The notes: generated by a model from the sequence alone, not told the origin. DNA of 64,000 bases from Verrucomicrobiales bacterium (GCA_029213005.1 JARGPI010000008.1:176226-240225), one strand, 5' to 3'; positions 37,569-48,678 are shown, counted from the first letter of the stretch. A program made the numbers and translations.

Positions 37569-39878
37569 TTACCACTTTGCACCGGGTGGTTTCGCCCCGG
37601 GATGTTTCATCCGAATCGAATAAAGGGACTTCCGTGCCGTAATAAACAGTGTTCGAAAATCAGCACCTCCAAAAGTCGCATTGGCGGGATGTTCCGGAAC
37701 GAAAACCACTCCAACCCGTTCGGCTTTGGGGTTAAAGATAACAATCCCTTCGTCCGTCGTGGCATAGATATTCCCCTTCACATCAACGCACATTCCATCG
37801 GAGCGAACATCCAGAATTTCAGGGCGCTTCGTCAGGGTGTGGTTGGGATTAACATCGTAGATATGCACAGCTGGAGCCGCATCCTTCAAATTCGGATCGG
37901 AAACGGAAAGGTGCCCCCCAGTGTCCGCGATATAGAGCCGACTTTCATCCGGGGAAAATACAATCCCGTTCGGCATCGCCAGATCTTTACTAACCACAGT
38001 AATTTTCCCATCCGGCTTCAGGCAGTAAACCCAGTGTCCCGCGATCTCTTTTTCCCGACCGTTCAATCCCCAGGGTGGGTCCGTAAACCACAAAGATCCG
38101 TCCGATTTCACGGCGACATCGTTGGGTGAATTAAATGCCTTACCATCGAATTGCGAAGCCAGCACTTCGACGTCATCTCCCGACTTTAGCCTGACGAGGT
38201 CACGCTCTCCGTGACGACAGCTTAACAGGTGACCTTCCAAATCGAGAATGTTTCCGTTGGTATGAAAACTCTCCTTTAGATAAACAGATGATCCTTCCTT
38301 TTCACTCCACTGCATGAGACGCGAATTAGGTATATCACTAAAAACCAGCTTCTTTTCTGCCGGAAGCCAAACCGGGCCCTCGGTGAACTTCATACCCGTC
38401 GCCAGTTTCTTGACCTTAGCATTTTTGGCCACCAGCGGATTGGGCCGCTTATCAACACTCAAATTCTGATAGGGTTTCAACTCCCCGGATAACTTAGCAA
38501 CCAGGTTCTTGTGTTCGGGATGGTCCGCCAGATTCGTGATTTCCTCCGGATCATTTTTGTGGTCATATAGTTCCCGCCCGGCGTTGCCCTCGAGCCATTC
38601 GGTATACCTCCACCGTTCGGTTCGGATCGAATAGCCCCAGGCGTCCCGATTATGCCAGACTTGAGTTACCGCCGGTTTCGTCCATTCGTCTGAATCAGGA
38701 TCAGTCAGCAAAGGCCGGAGAGACAAGCCTTCCAGATCGACCGGTCCATCAAGACCACAGAGATCAGCGAGAGTGGGATAGAGATCGACGAGTTCCACCG
38801 GCTTTTTGGAGTGGGTTCCTCCGGCAAGACCGGGAGCGGCAATGATCAGCGGCATTCTCGCGGACAACTCGAACGCTTTCCGCTTATACCAAAGACCTTT
38901 CTCCCCGAGGAAATAACCATGATCGGACCAGAATACGATAATAGTCTTCTCCAGTAGGTCGTTTTCTTCGAGGGCGTCGAGAAGACGCCCGACCTGGGCA
39001 TCGACAAATGAATTACAGGCATAGTAAGCTTGTTTGCACCTCCGGGCCTGCTCGACAGTGATGTCTTTGAAGTAGTAGGGCCAGTTTTTCGAATCCCGCT
39101 GGTAGGCCATCGGCGGCACATCAGCGAGGTCTTCCCGGGCGGCTTTTAAATCAGGTATGGTGATCGATTCGAGTGGGTAGAGATCAAAATACTTTTTGGG
39201 TGCCACATAGGGACAGTGAGGATTGAAAAAACCGGCTGCCAGAAAAAACGGTTTATCTTTATTTTTCTCGATTTGCGCAATCACATCCGACGCCACCATC
39301 CCGTCAGTATGCTCTTCATCGGTGCTTTCCGGATCCCACCATGCCATGGAAATGCCAAGCCCCTTGTTGGGTCCAAAATTAATTATCTCCGACTCCCGGG
39401 TTTTATCGATCCCGGCCGGATTATTTCGCTCGGTCCAGGTCGCCGGATCGTCATTGGCATCGGTCCCGATCATGCTGGGATTGCCGTAATGATAAATCTT
39501 ACCGGATCGATACGAGAAATAACCGTTGTTCCTAAACAACTGCCCCAGCGTCAGCACATCCGGATTTTTGACCCTCATTTCGTGCTTGAGGGTATGTAAA
39601 TCAAGAGTGTCGGGACGCAGCCCGGTCATCACGCTGGCGCGGCTCGGACCGCAGAGTGGCTGCTGACAGTAGGCATTATCAAATCGCACGCCCATTTTAG
39701 CGAGTCGCTCCAGATTTGGAGTCTTCACCTGCGGATGCCCATAGACACCGAGATCACAATTCATGTCGTCTGCCGCAATAAAGAGCACATTCATTCGCTC
39801 TTCCGCTTGAAGCGAAATGGCACCGAGCCAAATCAGGGCGAGAATACCCCGTCGAAAATGGTTCAAAACATCAATCAT
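37569..39878 (-). CDS. Sulfatase fused to SMP-30/gluconolactonase domain
   Basis: A 769-aa secreted protein. A signal peptide (1-25) precedes a type I sulfatase. The formylglycine site is CGPSRASVMTG (Cys76), metal ligands are D37 and D38, and WSDHGYFLGEKG follows. Subfamily resembles iduronate-2-sulfatase. From residue 481 a six-bladed SMP-30/gluconolactonase domain follows (FTEGPVW, NSPNDVAV, MPNGIVFS, SDGMCVDV metal residues). The ATG at 39878 is chosen because it begins the signal peptide. The enzyme should remove sulfate from a glycan; the lactonase part may act on the released sugar acid. Confidence 0.88.
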   Translation of the reverse strand: MIDVLNHFRRGILALIWLGAISLQAEERMNVLFIAADDMNCDLGVYGHPQVKTPNLERLAKMGVRFDNAYCQQPLCGPSRASVMTGLRPDTLDLHTLKHEMRVKNPDVLTLGQLFRNNGYFSYRSGKIYHYGNPSMIGTDANDDPATWTERNNPAGIDKTRESEIINFGPNKGLGISMAWWDPESTDEEHTDGMVASDVIAQIEKNKDKPFFLAAGFFNPHCPYVAPKKYFDLYPLESITIPDLKAAREDLADVPPMAYQRDSKNWPYYFKDITVEQARRCKQAYYACNSFVDAQVGRLLDALEENDLLEKTIIVFWSDHGYFLGEKGLWYKRKAFELSARMPLIIAAPGLAGGTHSKKPVELVDLYPTLADLCGLDGPVDLEGLSLRPLLTDPDSDEWTKPAVTQVWHNRDAWGYSIRTERWRYTEWLEGNAGRELYDHKNDPEEITNLADHPEHKNLVAKLSGELKPYQNLSVDKRPNPLVAKNAKVKKLATGMKFTEGPVWLPAEKKLVFSDIPNSRLMQWSEKEGSSVYLKESFHTNGNILDLEGHLLSCRHGERDLVRLKSGDDVEVLASQFDGKAFNSPNDVAVKSDGSLWFTDPPWGLNGREKEIAGHWVYCLKPDGKITVVSKDLAMPNGIVFSPDESRLYIADTGGHLSVSDPNLKDAAPAVHIYDVNPNHTLTKRPEILDVRSDGMCVDVKGNIYATTDEGIVIFNPKAERVGVVFVPEHPANATFGGADFRTLFITARKSLYSIRMKHPGAKPPGAKW

Positions 39879-40019
39879 AGAGCTGATTCGTCGTCGCGAC
39901 CTCCCGGTTTCGCAACTCACGTGAATTCGATCGTTGCTCACGGGGCAGGTCCTCTCATTCAGGCAATAATCAGACTCATAAATCTTTATCTAAACCACTC
40001 TGCATGTTAGCGTACCGGG

Positions 40020-43000
40020 ATGAGCCTCGCCCACAAAATTCTAGCCATCATCGCGATTCCGGCGCTTCTCGTTTTTGCCGTAGGCAGCCACTCTACCCGA
40101 CTCGCGGAAAAGATGTTACGGGATTCGATCGAACAGGCGGCCGCAGTGGAAGTGATGGGGCTATTGAACGAGATCGACCGGCTTTTGATCAATCAGGTCG
40201 CGACTCTGCATGCCTATGTCAAAAGCTCGCTGATTCAGGAGACGCTAATTCAATCAAACAGTGATTTCAAAACGCTCGAAAACCGCGAAGAATGGATCGA
40301 CCAGATTGACCGCGAGTGGCAAATCGGTGAATCACAGGAGTCTTTCTCAAGGGTGGAGGAACTCACTTCCAACCGCCTCGCCCGGGAATTGAAGGCCCGT
40401 ATCAAGAGGCTCGAAGAAGTATTTACCTACCCCGTCTTCGGAGAGATTTTCGTAACCAACGCCTACGGTACCAATGTGGCTCAAAGCAACCGCACCACCG
40501 ATTACCGACAAAACGATGAGGCCTGGTGGAAAAATGCTCTCGAGAACGAAGTCCATGTTTCGGACGTGAGCTTTGATCAAAGTGCCAATATCTACTCCAT
40601 CGATATCAGCCTCCGAATCGACGATCACGACGGTATATTTATCGGCATCATCAAAGCGGTGTTAAATATCCGTGAAGTCGTGGGTTTGGTTGATTCTCAC
40701 TCCGCCAATCTCCGTGAAGGATCGACCATCGCACTGATCAATAAAGACGGCGAAATCATCCGACAAGGAAACAGCACCGCCCCCCCGCTTGAAAGCTGCG
40801 AACATTTAGTCGGCGAAATCGATACCATCATTACCGCACTACAGGAGAAGAGCCCCAATACGATACCCTTTGTCAGGAATGGTGAGAAACAGGAATACTA
40901 CCACACCTTTGCCAAAGGGGAACCGGGACGCCCGGTTCATAAACTGGGTTGGATAGCGGTGAAGCGACAGGATGCGGACTCCTTTCTCGCACCGGTCAAA
41001 GACCTGCGTTACCGCAACTATTTGATCACCCTCGGGGCCGGACTCGTTTCCTTTGCGCTGGTTGCCGCCGTGACCACCCCGATCCGTCGGCGGATCGAAA
41101 AACTGATCGACGCAACCCGCGCTGTGGCAGACGGAAATTTCCAAACCCGGGTCAAAGATACGGAACGCGATGAGTTGGGGCTGCTCTCGAAAAATTTCAA
41201 TACTATGACGGCTCGACTCAACGCCAGCGCTGTCGAGCTCACAATCGCAAAAGACGCGGCCGAAGCTGCCAACCGGGCGAAAAGCGAATTCCTCGCGAAC
41301 ATGAGTCACGAGATTCGAACGCCCATGAATGGTATCATCGGGATGACGGAGCTACTCCTAAATACCGACCTCAATGACAAGCAGCGTGAGTATAATAAAA
41401 TTGTTCAATCATCGGCGGAATCTCTACTCACACTGATCAATGAAATTCTCGACTTCTCTAAAATTGAAGCGCGAAAATTTGAACTCGATCCCCAGCCGTT
41501 CGTCTTGCGGGACTCCCTCAGCGATACTCTACATATACTGAGTTTCAGAGCCGATGAAAAAAACGTGGAACTGATCAATCACGTCGAATCAGACGTGCCC
41601 GACCACCTCGTTGGTGACTATGTTAGAATCCGGCAAATCCTGATCAATCTGGTGGGGAACGCCATCAAATTCACCGAGGACGGGGAAGTGATTGTCAACG
41701 TCTCGTCGAAACCGATCGACGATAAACATGTCATGGTGAAGTTTTGTGTTTCCGATTCCGGCGTGGGAATCGAAGAGGACCAACTCTCCCATATCTTCGA
41801 CGCCTTCACTCAGGCCGAAACCTCGACTACGCGCCGGTTTGGAGGCACCGGTCTCGGCCTGTCGATCTCCCGGGAACTGGTGCTTTTGATGGGAGGAACC
41901 ATTGATGTGACCAGTACCTATGGTGAAGGAAGCCAATTCATTTTCGAAATCCCGATGGCGATATCCAAGGCCCCGCCCCACTCAACGTTGCATCGGGATG
42001 TCACGCTTGCGGGGTTTGAGAATTGTCACGTGCTTGTCATCGATGATAACGAAACGAATTGTAAAATTCTATACGAAGCACTCGAAGAATGGGGCGCCTC
42101 ACCCCATATTGCCCGATCAGGTTTTGAAGCTCTTGATCTACTGGAAAACTGCCCGCTGCCGAAATGCTCTGCCATCATCGTCGATCACATGATGCCGAAG
42201 ATGGACGGGTTTGAAACCTCCCAGAAAATCCGGGAGCACCTCACGGACACTAAAAATGCCATACCACCGATCATCATGCTGTCATCCGCCGGGAGCTCAA
42301 TCGATCCCGATGCGGCTATCGAGAACGGCATTTCCGAAATTCTGACAAAACCGGCTAAACTATCAGAACTCAGGTATGTCCTCGCCCGGGCCCTGGACCC
42401 CTCGAAATTTCTCAGTAAAGCATCCGGAGAATCCGAACCGCAAGAAACTCAGGCTGCCTCCGCCGATACCGAACCACTCCACATCCTGCTTGCCGAGGAT
42501 GGCAGAGTAAACCAAATCGTCGCCGTTCAAATGGCTCAGAATTTAGGCCATACCATCGATGTCGTTGAAAACGGTCGGCTTGCGATTGATGCCTATATCG
42601 ACAATTCCTATGATCTCATTTTGATGGATATCCAAATGCCGGAAATGAACGGCCTGGATGCCACTGCTGAAATTCGGAAATACGAAAAGGAATCAAATTT
42701 GCCCCGAATCCCTATCATAGCGATGACAGCGAACGCCATGTCCGGTGACAGAGAAAAGTGTATTGCCGCAGGGATGGATGATTTTCTTTCCAAGCCGGTT
42801 CGAAGCACCGATTTAGCAGCTGCCATCGGTAGACGGCAGGAGGGTGAGCAACGTGAAGAAGACACGCCTCCGGAGGTCGTTCTCGATCTCACATCCTTCC
42901 GCGAAGCAGCGGCCGATCCTGAGCTGGCAAAATCCCTGATCGATATGTTTCCCGTGGAGGCAGATCCTCTCTGTGAAAAAATGAAGACGAGAGATCGCGA

Positions 43001-43205
43001 AGAACTCGATTACGCGTCTCACTCCATGAAGAGCCTCGTCGGTAATTTCGGTGCCGACCGTAGCTTTACCGCGGCAAAGCTCTTAAACGATGAAGTTCGC
43101 GCCAATGGTGTTTCCGCAAAGACTGATCAACTTGTCAAAGATCTCATCAAAGAAGTTCAACTGCTTAAAGAGGAACTACAGAAATACCGGAAATCTTTGG
43201 AATAG
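40020..43205 (+). CDS. BarA-type hybrid histidine kinase with dCache, two receivers and Hpt
   Basis: A 1061-aa sensor kinase. One helix at the N-terminus, a periplasmic dCache-like sensor (about 35-325), a second helix (about 336-355) and HAMP come first. HisKA has [11 protein letters not shown] (H430). HATPase motifs are NLVGNAIKF and GGTGLGLSI. Receiver 1 has [10 protein letters not shown] (D722), receiver 2 [11 protein letters not shown] (D870), and a C-terminal Hpt domain has H1001 in [13 protein letters not shown] four-step phosphorelay is implied, but no response regulator with a DNA-binding domain lies in the window. It abuts the opposing FG-GAP gene with no gap. Confidence 0.93.
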   Translation: MSLAHKILAIIAIPALLVFAVGSHSTRLAEKMLRDSIEQAAAVEVMGLLNEIDRLLINQVATLHAYVKSSLIQETLIQSNSDFKTLENREEWIDQIDREWQIGESQESFSRVEELTSNRLARELKARIKRLEEVFTYPVFGEIFVTNAYGTNVAQSNRTTDYRQNDEAWWKNALENEVHVSDVSFDQSANIYSIDISLRIDDHDGIFIGIIKAVLNIREVVGLVDSHSANLREGSTIALINKDGEIIRQGNSTAPPLESCEHLVGEIDTIITALQEKSPNTIPFVRNGEKQEYYHTFAKGEPGRPVHKLGWIAVKRQDADSFLAPVKDLRYRNYLITLGAGLVSFALVAAVTTPIRRRIEKLIDATRAVADGNFQTRVKDTERDELGLLSKNFNTMTARLNASAVELTIAKDAAEAANRAKSEFLANMSHEIRTPMNGIIGMTELLLNTDLNDKQREYNKIVQSSAESLLTLINEILDFSKIEARKFELDPQPFVLRDSLSDTLHILSFRADEKNVELINHVESDVPDHLVGDYVRIRQILINLVGNAIKFTEDGEVIVNVSSKPIDDKHVMVKFCVSDSGVGIEEDQLSHIFDAFTQAETSTTRRFGGTGLGLSISRELVLLMGGTIDVTSTYGEGSQFIFEIPMAISKAPPHSTLHRDVTLAGFENCHVLVIDDNETNCKILYEALEEWGASPHIARSGFEALDLLENCPLPKCSAIIVDHMMPKMDGFETSQKIREHLTDTKNAIPPIIMLSSAGSSIDPDAAIENGISEILTKPAKLSELRYVLARALDPSKFLSKASGESEPQETQAASADTEPLHILLAEDGRVNQIVAVQMAQNLGHTIDVVENGRLAIDAYIDNSYDLILMDIQMPEMNGLDATAEIRKYEKESNLPRIPIIAMTANAMSGDREKCIAAGMDDFLSKPVRSTDLAAAIGRRQEGEQREEDTPPEVVLDLTSFREAAADPELAKSLIDMFPVEADPLCEKMKTRDREELDYASHSMKSLVGNFGADRSFTAAKLLNDEVRANGVSAKTDQLVKDLIKEVQLLKEELQKYRKSLE

Positions 43206-44360
43206 TTATTTCAGCGGATTTTCATACCAAACGACATTTTTGGAACCCCGTCCCGCGTTCAGCAAATCACCGTCACCATCGCCATCCATATCGATGGTTC
43301 GCAAATCGTAACTCTCCTGATTATCGTCGAGAGTATGAATCGTAAAGGAGCCGGTTCCATCGTTTTCATACCACCGAACGAGCCGGTTTCCATAGCCGCA
43401 GGATGCTGCGTCGATGTCACCATCTCCATCGTGATCAAAAACCGTTAAACTATGAGGATCTTCGATTTCAGGATCGATTTCGTGGATCTTCCAGTTGGGA
43501 CTTTCGAACCATAAAACTCCCGCGCTGTGCCCCCTTGAGGCGAGCCAGTCAACTTTCCCGTCTCCATTCACATCAGCGGGAAGAATATTTGTCGCCGCCA
43601 GTTGGTTTCCCGCCAAAATCACTTTCTCCCATTTACCGGTCACCTTTCCTTTTCCGGGATTTTTCCAGAAGGCAAACCAGTTTCCATCCTCGAACGGAGC
43701 GCCTTTGGCTCCCACTGCTATTTCTTTCCAGCCATCGCCGTCGATGTCCCCCGCTCCCATGTAGTGACTGCCGCCACGGGCATCGCCATCAGCAAAAACA
43801 TTCCGCTGCCACTGTTTGGCTTTCAGCGGGTTCTTGGGAATTTTGAACCAGGCGATGGAATCCGCTATCCCTTTGTCGGGAGTGAAATTATTGATGATCA
43901 GATCGGGACGACCATCATTATCGATATCGGATTTAGTGATACAGTGGATCCCGGTGATTTCATTATCAATCATTCGCGGAGTCCACGCCCCCATCCCGAT
44001 ATTTTCGGGTCCGGGGTTTTCCAACCAAAACGGGTGCGCGTTCGCCAGCGTTCCCGCCCAGTCTTCATCGCCATCACCATCGACATCGATTACTTCGCTG
44101 TGAATACATCCGCCTCCACCACCCAAAAATCGGTAAATCACGATTTCCCGTTTCCAGTCAGGAGCAAGAAAAAGGCTGACCTTTCCGCCGAAAGCAGCGA
44201 TCACATCCAGATTTTTATCGCCATTCGCATCGAGAGCCACCGCTGTGTTGCAGTGGGTCCCTTCCATCACCACATGCTTTTTCCAAACCACCTTTTCCTG
44301 GGAGGTGGCGGAACTTCCGTAAATCACGAGGAAAACCAAACTAGCGAACGCGAATCTCAT
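43206..44360 (-). CDS. Secreted FG-GAP/VCBS repeat protein
   Basis: A 384-aa protein counted from ATG 44360, which begins a clear signal peptide (MRFAFASLVFLVIYGSSATSQ). The rest is a seven-bladed-type propeller with calcium loops such as DVDGDGDEDW, DIDNDGRPDL, DIDGDGWKEI, DVNGDGKVDW, DHDGDGDIDA and DMDGDGDGDL. No heme site is present, unlike the other FG-GAP protein at 20.5-22.0 kb. Its stop codon directly abuts that of the hybrid kinase. Function unknown; probably extracellular, Ca2+-binding. Confidence 0.82.
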   Translation of the reverse strand: MRFAFASLVFLVIYGSSATSQEKVVWKKHVVMEGTHCNTAVALDANGDKNLDVIAAFGGKVSLFLAPDWKREIVIYRFLGGGGGCIHSEVIDVDGDGDEDWAGTLANAHPFWLENPGPENIGMGAWTPRMIDNEITGIHCITKSDIDNDGRPDLIINNFTPDKGIADSIAWFKIPKNPLKAKQWQRNVFADGDARGGSHYMGAGDIDGDGWKEIAVGAKGAPFEDGNWFAFWKNPGKGKVTGKWEKVILAGNQLAATNILPADVNGDGKVDWLASRGHSAGVLWFESPNWKIHEIDPEIEDPHSLTVFDHDGDGDIDAASCGYGNRLVRWYENDGTGSFTIHTLDDNQESYDLRTIDMDGDGDGDLLNAGRGSKNVVWYENPLK

Positions 44361-44464
44361 ACCGGAAACTAACCACAAAACCCGGTTTCGAAAACTACGC
44401 CAACCCGTTTTAGCCGATTCCAAATTATTGACACCTTCCCCAGCTAATCTAACTTCGCGGCACC

Positions 44465-45736
44465 ATGTCTATTTTCGAATTGGTCGCCATCATTCTCACG
44501 ATCTCAGCGGTGCTGGGATTTATCAATCAGCGCTTCTTTAAGCTACCGACGACGATCGGAATTATGCTGATCAGTTTGGGCTTTTCTCTTATCCTCGTTC
44601 TCCTCGGTCAAGTCATCCCCGGAATCGCGGACGGTGCCACCTCTCTGGTGAACCAAATTGATTTCCGGGAGGCGCTTCTCGATGTGATGCTCAGCTACCT
44701 GCTTTTCGCGGGGGCGCTTCATGTCAATCTACTCGACCTTGCTAAACAGCGCAGGATCATTGCCCTGATGTCGACGATGGGTGTGATCATTTCCACCTTT
44801 CTGGTAGGGGGCTGTGTTTATTTCCTTCTCCCTCTCTTCGGAATCGAAGTGAAATTTATTTACTGCCTCCTGTTCGGTTCTCTCGTCTCGCCAACCGACC
44901 CGGTAGCCGTGTTGGGCATTTTGAAAAAAGCGGGAGTCAATAAAGAGCTCGAAACCAAGATTACCGGTGAATCGCTTTTTAATGACGGTATTGGCGTCGT
45001 TGTCTTCCTCGCCATCCTCGGGATCGCTTCGGGCGAACACGAACTGTCGGTCGGCCACATCGCCCACCTTTTTGCCGTCGAAGCGCTCGGCGGCGTTATC
45101 CTCGGAGCCGCTCTTGGCGGGGTTTGTTATTACATGCTCAAAACGATCGACAACTACCAGATCGAAGTCCTCGTGACTCTGGCTCTGGTCACCGGCGGCT
45201 ACGCTTTGGCACTGGCCATCCACGTTTCGGGTCCGCTCGCCATGGTAGTAGCCGGTTTGATGATTGGTAATCAGGGCCGCGCTTTTGCCATGTCAGACAA
45301 AACCAGAGGTCACCTCGATTTGTTCTGGGAGCTGATCGACGAAATTCTCAATGCGCTGCTCTTTGCCCTGATCGGTCTGGAACTGATCCTCGTCGCTCAG
45401 AGTTTCCACGGTTCCTGGTTCTTCATCGGACTTCTCACCATCATCGTCGTTCTGCTCTGTCGTTTGGTGGCGGTTTCGATTCCCGTTTACACCCTGAAGC
45501 CCTTCCGGAAATTCAGCGAAGGCTCCATCCGGATGCTGACCTGGGGCGGCCTGCGGGGCGGGATCTCGATCGCCCTCGCCCTCGCCCTGCCCAAGGATAT
45601 GGGGGAAATCCGCGATCTGTTTCTGACGATGACCTATTTCGTCGTCATCTTCTCGATCGCGGTTCAGGGCCTCACCGTCGGTAAACTTTACCAGTCGTTT
45701 GGCCGAACCAAAAAAGGAAAAACTGAAGCGGCCTGA
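44465..45736 (+). CDS. CPA1-type sodium/proton antiporter (NhaP-like)
   Basis: A 423-aa protein with about 12 membrane helices. The CPA1 signature region SPTDPVAVLGILKKAGV is followed by the ion-site NDGIGVVVF (the ND motif of electroneutral antiporters), and a later helix has RMLTWGGLRGGISIALALALP. It exchanges Na+ (or K+) for H+ across the inner membrane, which fits a marine setting. Transcribed alone; it meets the homoserine dehydrogenase gene tail to tail with a 1-nt gap. Confidence 0.9.
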   Translation: MSIFELVAIILTISAVLGFINQRFFKLPTTIGIMLISLGFSLILVLLGQVIPGIADGATSLVNQIDFREALLDVMLSYLLFAGALHVNLLDLAKQRRIIALMSTMGVIISTFLVGGCVYFLLPLFGIEVKFIYCLLFGSLVSPTDPVAVLGILKKAGVNKELETKITGESLFNDGIGVVVFLAILGIASGEHELSVGHIAHLFAVEALGGVILGAALGGVCYYMLKTIDNYQIEVLVTLALVTGGYALALAIHVSGPLAMVVAGLMIGNQGRAFAMSDKTRGHLDLFWELIDEILNALLFALIGLELILVAQSFHGSWFFIGLLTIIVVLLCRLVAVSIPVYTLKPFRKFSEGSIRMLTWGGLRGGISIALALALPKDMGEIRDLFLTMTYFVVIFSIAVQGLTVGKLYQSFGRTKKGKTEAA

Positions 45737-45737
45737 T

Positions 45738-47033
45738 TTAGACCGCCTCGACTCTCATCAAAATCGGCTCTTCGCGAACACAATCAAGTTTCGCGATCTG
45801 AGCTTTGGCCGCCAGCATTTTACCGAATGGCGCAAAGTGCAGGGTCAAAGCGACCGGAGCGGTTTCCTCTTCGTGATCTTCCGGCTGAATCACCGAAAGA
45901 ATCCCGATACCATGATCTCCGAGAATTGTCGCGATTTGCGCCAAAGATCCGGGCTTATCGACCACCTGAACTCTGAGGTAGTACTTTGAAATACTTTCTT
46001 CGACCTTGAGCGGTTTCCCGTACAAATCGTGAGTTACAAATCCCATCGCGCCCTGCTGATTCTCCCTCGCAACCGCATCAGCAATATCACCGATCACGGA
46101 ACTGGAGGTGGGATCCTGCCCCGCGCCCGATCCATAGAACAAGGTTTCCCCAACCACATCGCCGGTCACGAGAATCGCATTAAAGACTCCCCGGACCGAT
46201 GCCAGAATGTGGTCTTTTGCTACCAATGATGGCTGAACCCGCACTTCGATTCCCCGGTTTTCATGCAATTTGATGATCGCGAGCAGCTTGATGGTGTATC
46301 CCAGATCGTCGGCAAAATCGATATCCGGTTTCGTCACTTTTTCGATCCCGTCGACATAAATCTGATCACAGGGAACCCAGCAGCCGTAACTCAACGACGC
46401 CAGAATGATCGCTTTGTGAGCCGCGTCCCAACCATTGACATCGAGGGTCGGATCCGCCTCTGCGTAGCCGAGTTTCTGAGCTTCATCCAAAGCCGCCTCA
46501 TACTCCAGCCCCGCTTCGGACATCCGGGTTAAAATGTAGTTACAGGTCCCGTTGATAATGCCCGCGACCGACTGAATGTGGTTACCAATCAGAGACTCCT
46601 GAACGGTTTTGATAATCGGAATTCCTCCGGCCACCGCCGCTTCATAGTAAATATGGGACTGATTCTCTTTCGCCACTTCGAACAGTTCGCGCCCTCTTTC
46701 AGCGAGCAGTGCTTTGTTCCCCGTGACGACGGTTTTTCCCTTTTCAAGGGAGGCTTTAACGAAGTCAAAAGCGCGATCGATTCCGCCGATCAATTCAACG
46801 ACCAGTTCCACTTCATCATCTTCGATCAGATCAGAAAGATCCGTGCTCACGTTTTCCAACGGGAGCGAAACCGCCCGCTTTTTCTTCAGATCGCGCACCA
46901 CGACCCGATGGACAATAATATCCCGCCCCGTTCGTTCCCGAAGGATGTCACGGTTCTTCTCCAGATTCTTGTACACACCGGCTCCAACGTTTCCGAAACC
47001 GGCCAGTCCTATTTTCAAAGGTGATTGAGGCAT
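45738..47033 (-). CDS. hom: Homoserine dehydrogenase with ACT domain
   Basis: A 431-aa protein. An N-terminal Rossmann motif GLAGFGNVGAGV comes first, then VVTGNKALLAERG, AAVAGGIPII and GIINGTCNYILTRM with the catalytic region LGYAEADPTLDVNGWDAAHK. A C-terminal ACT domain (about 345-431) probably gives threonine feedback. It reduces aspartate semialdehyde to homoserine for Thr/Met synthesis. The ATG at 47033 (MPQSPLKIGLAG) is preferred to one 24 codons upstream, because the family starts close to the Rossmann strand. Confidence 0.94.
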   Translation of the reverse strand: MPQSPLKIGLAGFGNVGAGVYKNLEKNRDILRERTGRDIIVHRVVVRDLKKKRAVSLPLENVSTDLSDLIEDDEVELVVELIGGIDRAFDFVKASLEKGKTVVTGNKALLAERGRELFEVAKENQSHIYYEAAVAGGIPIIKTVQESLIGNHIQSVAGIINGTCNYILTRMSEAGLEYEAALDEAQKLGYAEADPTLDVNGWDAAHKAIILASLSYGCWVPCDQIYVDGIEKVTKPDIDFADDLGYTIKLLAIIKLHENRGIEVRVQPSLVAKDHILASVRGVFNAILVTGDVVGETLFYGSGAGQDPTSSSVIGDIADAVARENQQGAMGFVTHDLYGKPLKVEESISKYYLRVQVVDKPGSLAQIATILGDHGIGILSVIQPEDHEEETAPVALTLHFAPFGKMLAAKAQIAKLDCVREEPILMRVEAV

Positions 47034-47133
47034 CTGCTGCAAAAAAGTCGTTCGTAGGCAGATCGCAACTGATTCTTTTATTAACGTGCTTTCGTCCTTG
47101 CGCAATTAAGGTGGGAACGGCTTAGTGATCAAC

Positions 47134-47826
47134 ATGTCGAAAATACCTTTCATGACGCTGGCGTTTGCGTTGTTCGCAATGGGAAATCTGAAAGCCGAAG
47201 ATAAAGCCGGAGCCGGCTTCGTCGATCTGCTCAACGGTAAAGACCTCAGTGGCTGGACCATTTCCGAGGAAAATCCCGATTCGTTTTCCGTAAAAGACGG
47301 TGTCATGATCGTAAAAGGCGGTCGCAGTCATATCTTCTACACCGGCGACGTGAATGATGCTCACTTCAAAAATTTCGAACTGAAAGTCCGGGCCAAAACC
47401 TTTCCCGGAGCCAATAGCGGCGTCTATTTTCACACCTCTTATCAGGCCGAAGGATGGCCCGATAACGGCTACGAGTGCCAGGTCAATTCCACTCACAAAG
47501 ACCCCAAAAAGACCGGAAGTCTCTACGGGGTAAAGAATATTCTGGTGCTCAAGGAAGGCGAAAAAGAGCCCAAGGGGGATAACGATATTCGCGATAAGGC
47601 GCCGAGCACCGATGGCGAGTGGTTCGAATACCACATCAAAGTTGTCGGGAAGCGCGTCACGATCAAAGTGAATGGCGAAACCACTGTCGATTACGAAGAG
47701 CCTGCTGAAGGCTCCGGATCGAATTTCAAAGGTCGCAATCTCGGGGAAGGAACGTTCGCCATCCAGGCACACGACCCCGATAGCGAGGTTCACTACGAAT
47801 ACATCCGCGTCAAAGCGCTGCCTTAA
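47134..47826 (+). CDS. DUF1080 (3-keto-disaccharide hydrolase-like) secreted protein
   Basis: A 230-aa protein with a signal peptide (1-22) and a single concanavalin-like DUF1080 domain: FVDLLNGKDLSGWT, FELKVRAKTFPGANSGVYFHT, YECQVNSTH and EWFEYHIKVVGKRVTIKVNG. The family is very abundant in Planctomycetes and Verrucomicrobia, and members cleave 3-keto-glycosides. ATG 47134 is preferred over GTG 47125, three codons earlier. It lies 15 nt before lpxI, but functional linkage to lipid A is unlikely. Confidence 0.87.
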   Translation: MSKIPFMTLAFALFAMGNLKAEDKAGAGFVDLLNGKDLSGWTISEENPDSFSVKDGVMIVKGGRSHIFYTGDVNDAHFKNFELKVRAKTFPGANSGVYFHTSYQAEGWPDNGYECQVNSTHKDPKKTGSLYGVKNILVLKEGEKEPKGDNDIRDKAPSTDGEWFEYHIKVVGKRVTIKVNGETTVDYEEPAEGSGSNFKGRNLGEGTFAIQAHDPDSEVHYEYIRVKALP

Positions 47827-47841
47827 GGGCAGGCCGCAGGT

Positions 47842-48678
47842 ATGAGTCACGACACATTGCCGCAGGTCGTCGGCATTATCGCGGGTAACGGGATTTATCC
47901 TGGGACCTTTGCCCGCGCCGCGCGAAAAGCCGGGGTTCCCCGCCTGATCGCGGCTGCGTTTAACAACGAAACGGAAGCCTCTTTTTCATCGGAAGTCGAT
48001 GAAATCGATTGGTTCCGCGTCGGGCAACTCGGCAAAATGATCAAATATTTCACCAAACACGGCGTCACCGATGCCGTGATGGTGGGACAGATCGCCCCCC
48101 GAAATCTTTTCGACCTCCGTCCCGACATGCGGACGCTGAAAATGCTCAGCAAGGTCAAAGAACGCAACGCGGAAACCCTCTTCGGAGCAATCGCCGATGA
48201 ACTGAAACTCGACGGCATCACCCTGATGCCCGCCACCACCTTTCTCGATGATTTGCTTCCGGAATCCGGGCACGTCGGCGGCCCTAAACTGACCGACCGG
48301 CAGGAGGACGATGCCACTTACGGCATGAAGATCGCCAAAGAAGTGAGTCGCCTCGACATCGGCCAAACCGTAGTCGTCAAAAAGGGCACCGTGCTCGCGG
48401 TCGAAGCCTTTGAAGGCACCAACGAAGCGATCAAACGCGGCGGCGCGCTCGGAAAGGGCGAAGCCATGATGGTAAAAGTTTCCAAACCGAACCAGGACTT
48501 TCGCTTTGACGTTCCCTGCGTCGGGCCCGCCACCATCGAAACCGCATCGGAGGCCGGAGTCAGCGCCATCGTCGTCGAAGCCGGCTGCACCCTGATTCTC
48601 GGAAAAGAGGAAGTCCTCAACCTCTGCAAAGCAAAAAAAATCAGCCTCGTCGCCCGCAGCGAAGCGAATAGCGGTTGA
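47842..48678 (+). CDS. lpxI: UDP-2,3-diacylglucosamine pyrophosphatase LpxI (DUF1009)
   Basis: A 278-aa protein with the LpxI two-domain pattern. The N-terminal part has GIIAGNGIYPGTFARAAR and VMVGQIAPRNLF. The C-terminal part has DIGQTVVVKKGTVLAVEAFEGTNEAI, GGALGKGEAMMVKV and FDVPCVGPATIE. LpxI hydrolyses UDP-diacylglucosamine to lipid X in lipid A synthesis, replacing LpxH in many bacteria. Its presence implies an LPS-bearing outer membrane. Followed after 52 nt by an oxidoreductase gene often found beside lpxI. Confidence 0.93.
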   Translation: MSHDTLPQVVGIIAGNGIYPGTFARAARKAGVPRLIAAAFNNETEASFSSEVDEIDWFRVGQLGKMIKYFTKHGVTDAVMVGQIAPRNLFDLRPDMRTLKMLSKVKERNAETLFGAIADELKLDGITLMPATTFLDDLLPESGHVGGPKLTDRQEDDATYGMKIAKEVSRLDIGQTVVVKKGTVLAVEAFEGTNEAIKRGGALGKGEAMMVKVSKPNQDFRFDVPCVGPATIETASEAGVSAIVVEAGCTLILGKEEVLNLCKAKKISLVARSEANSG

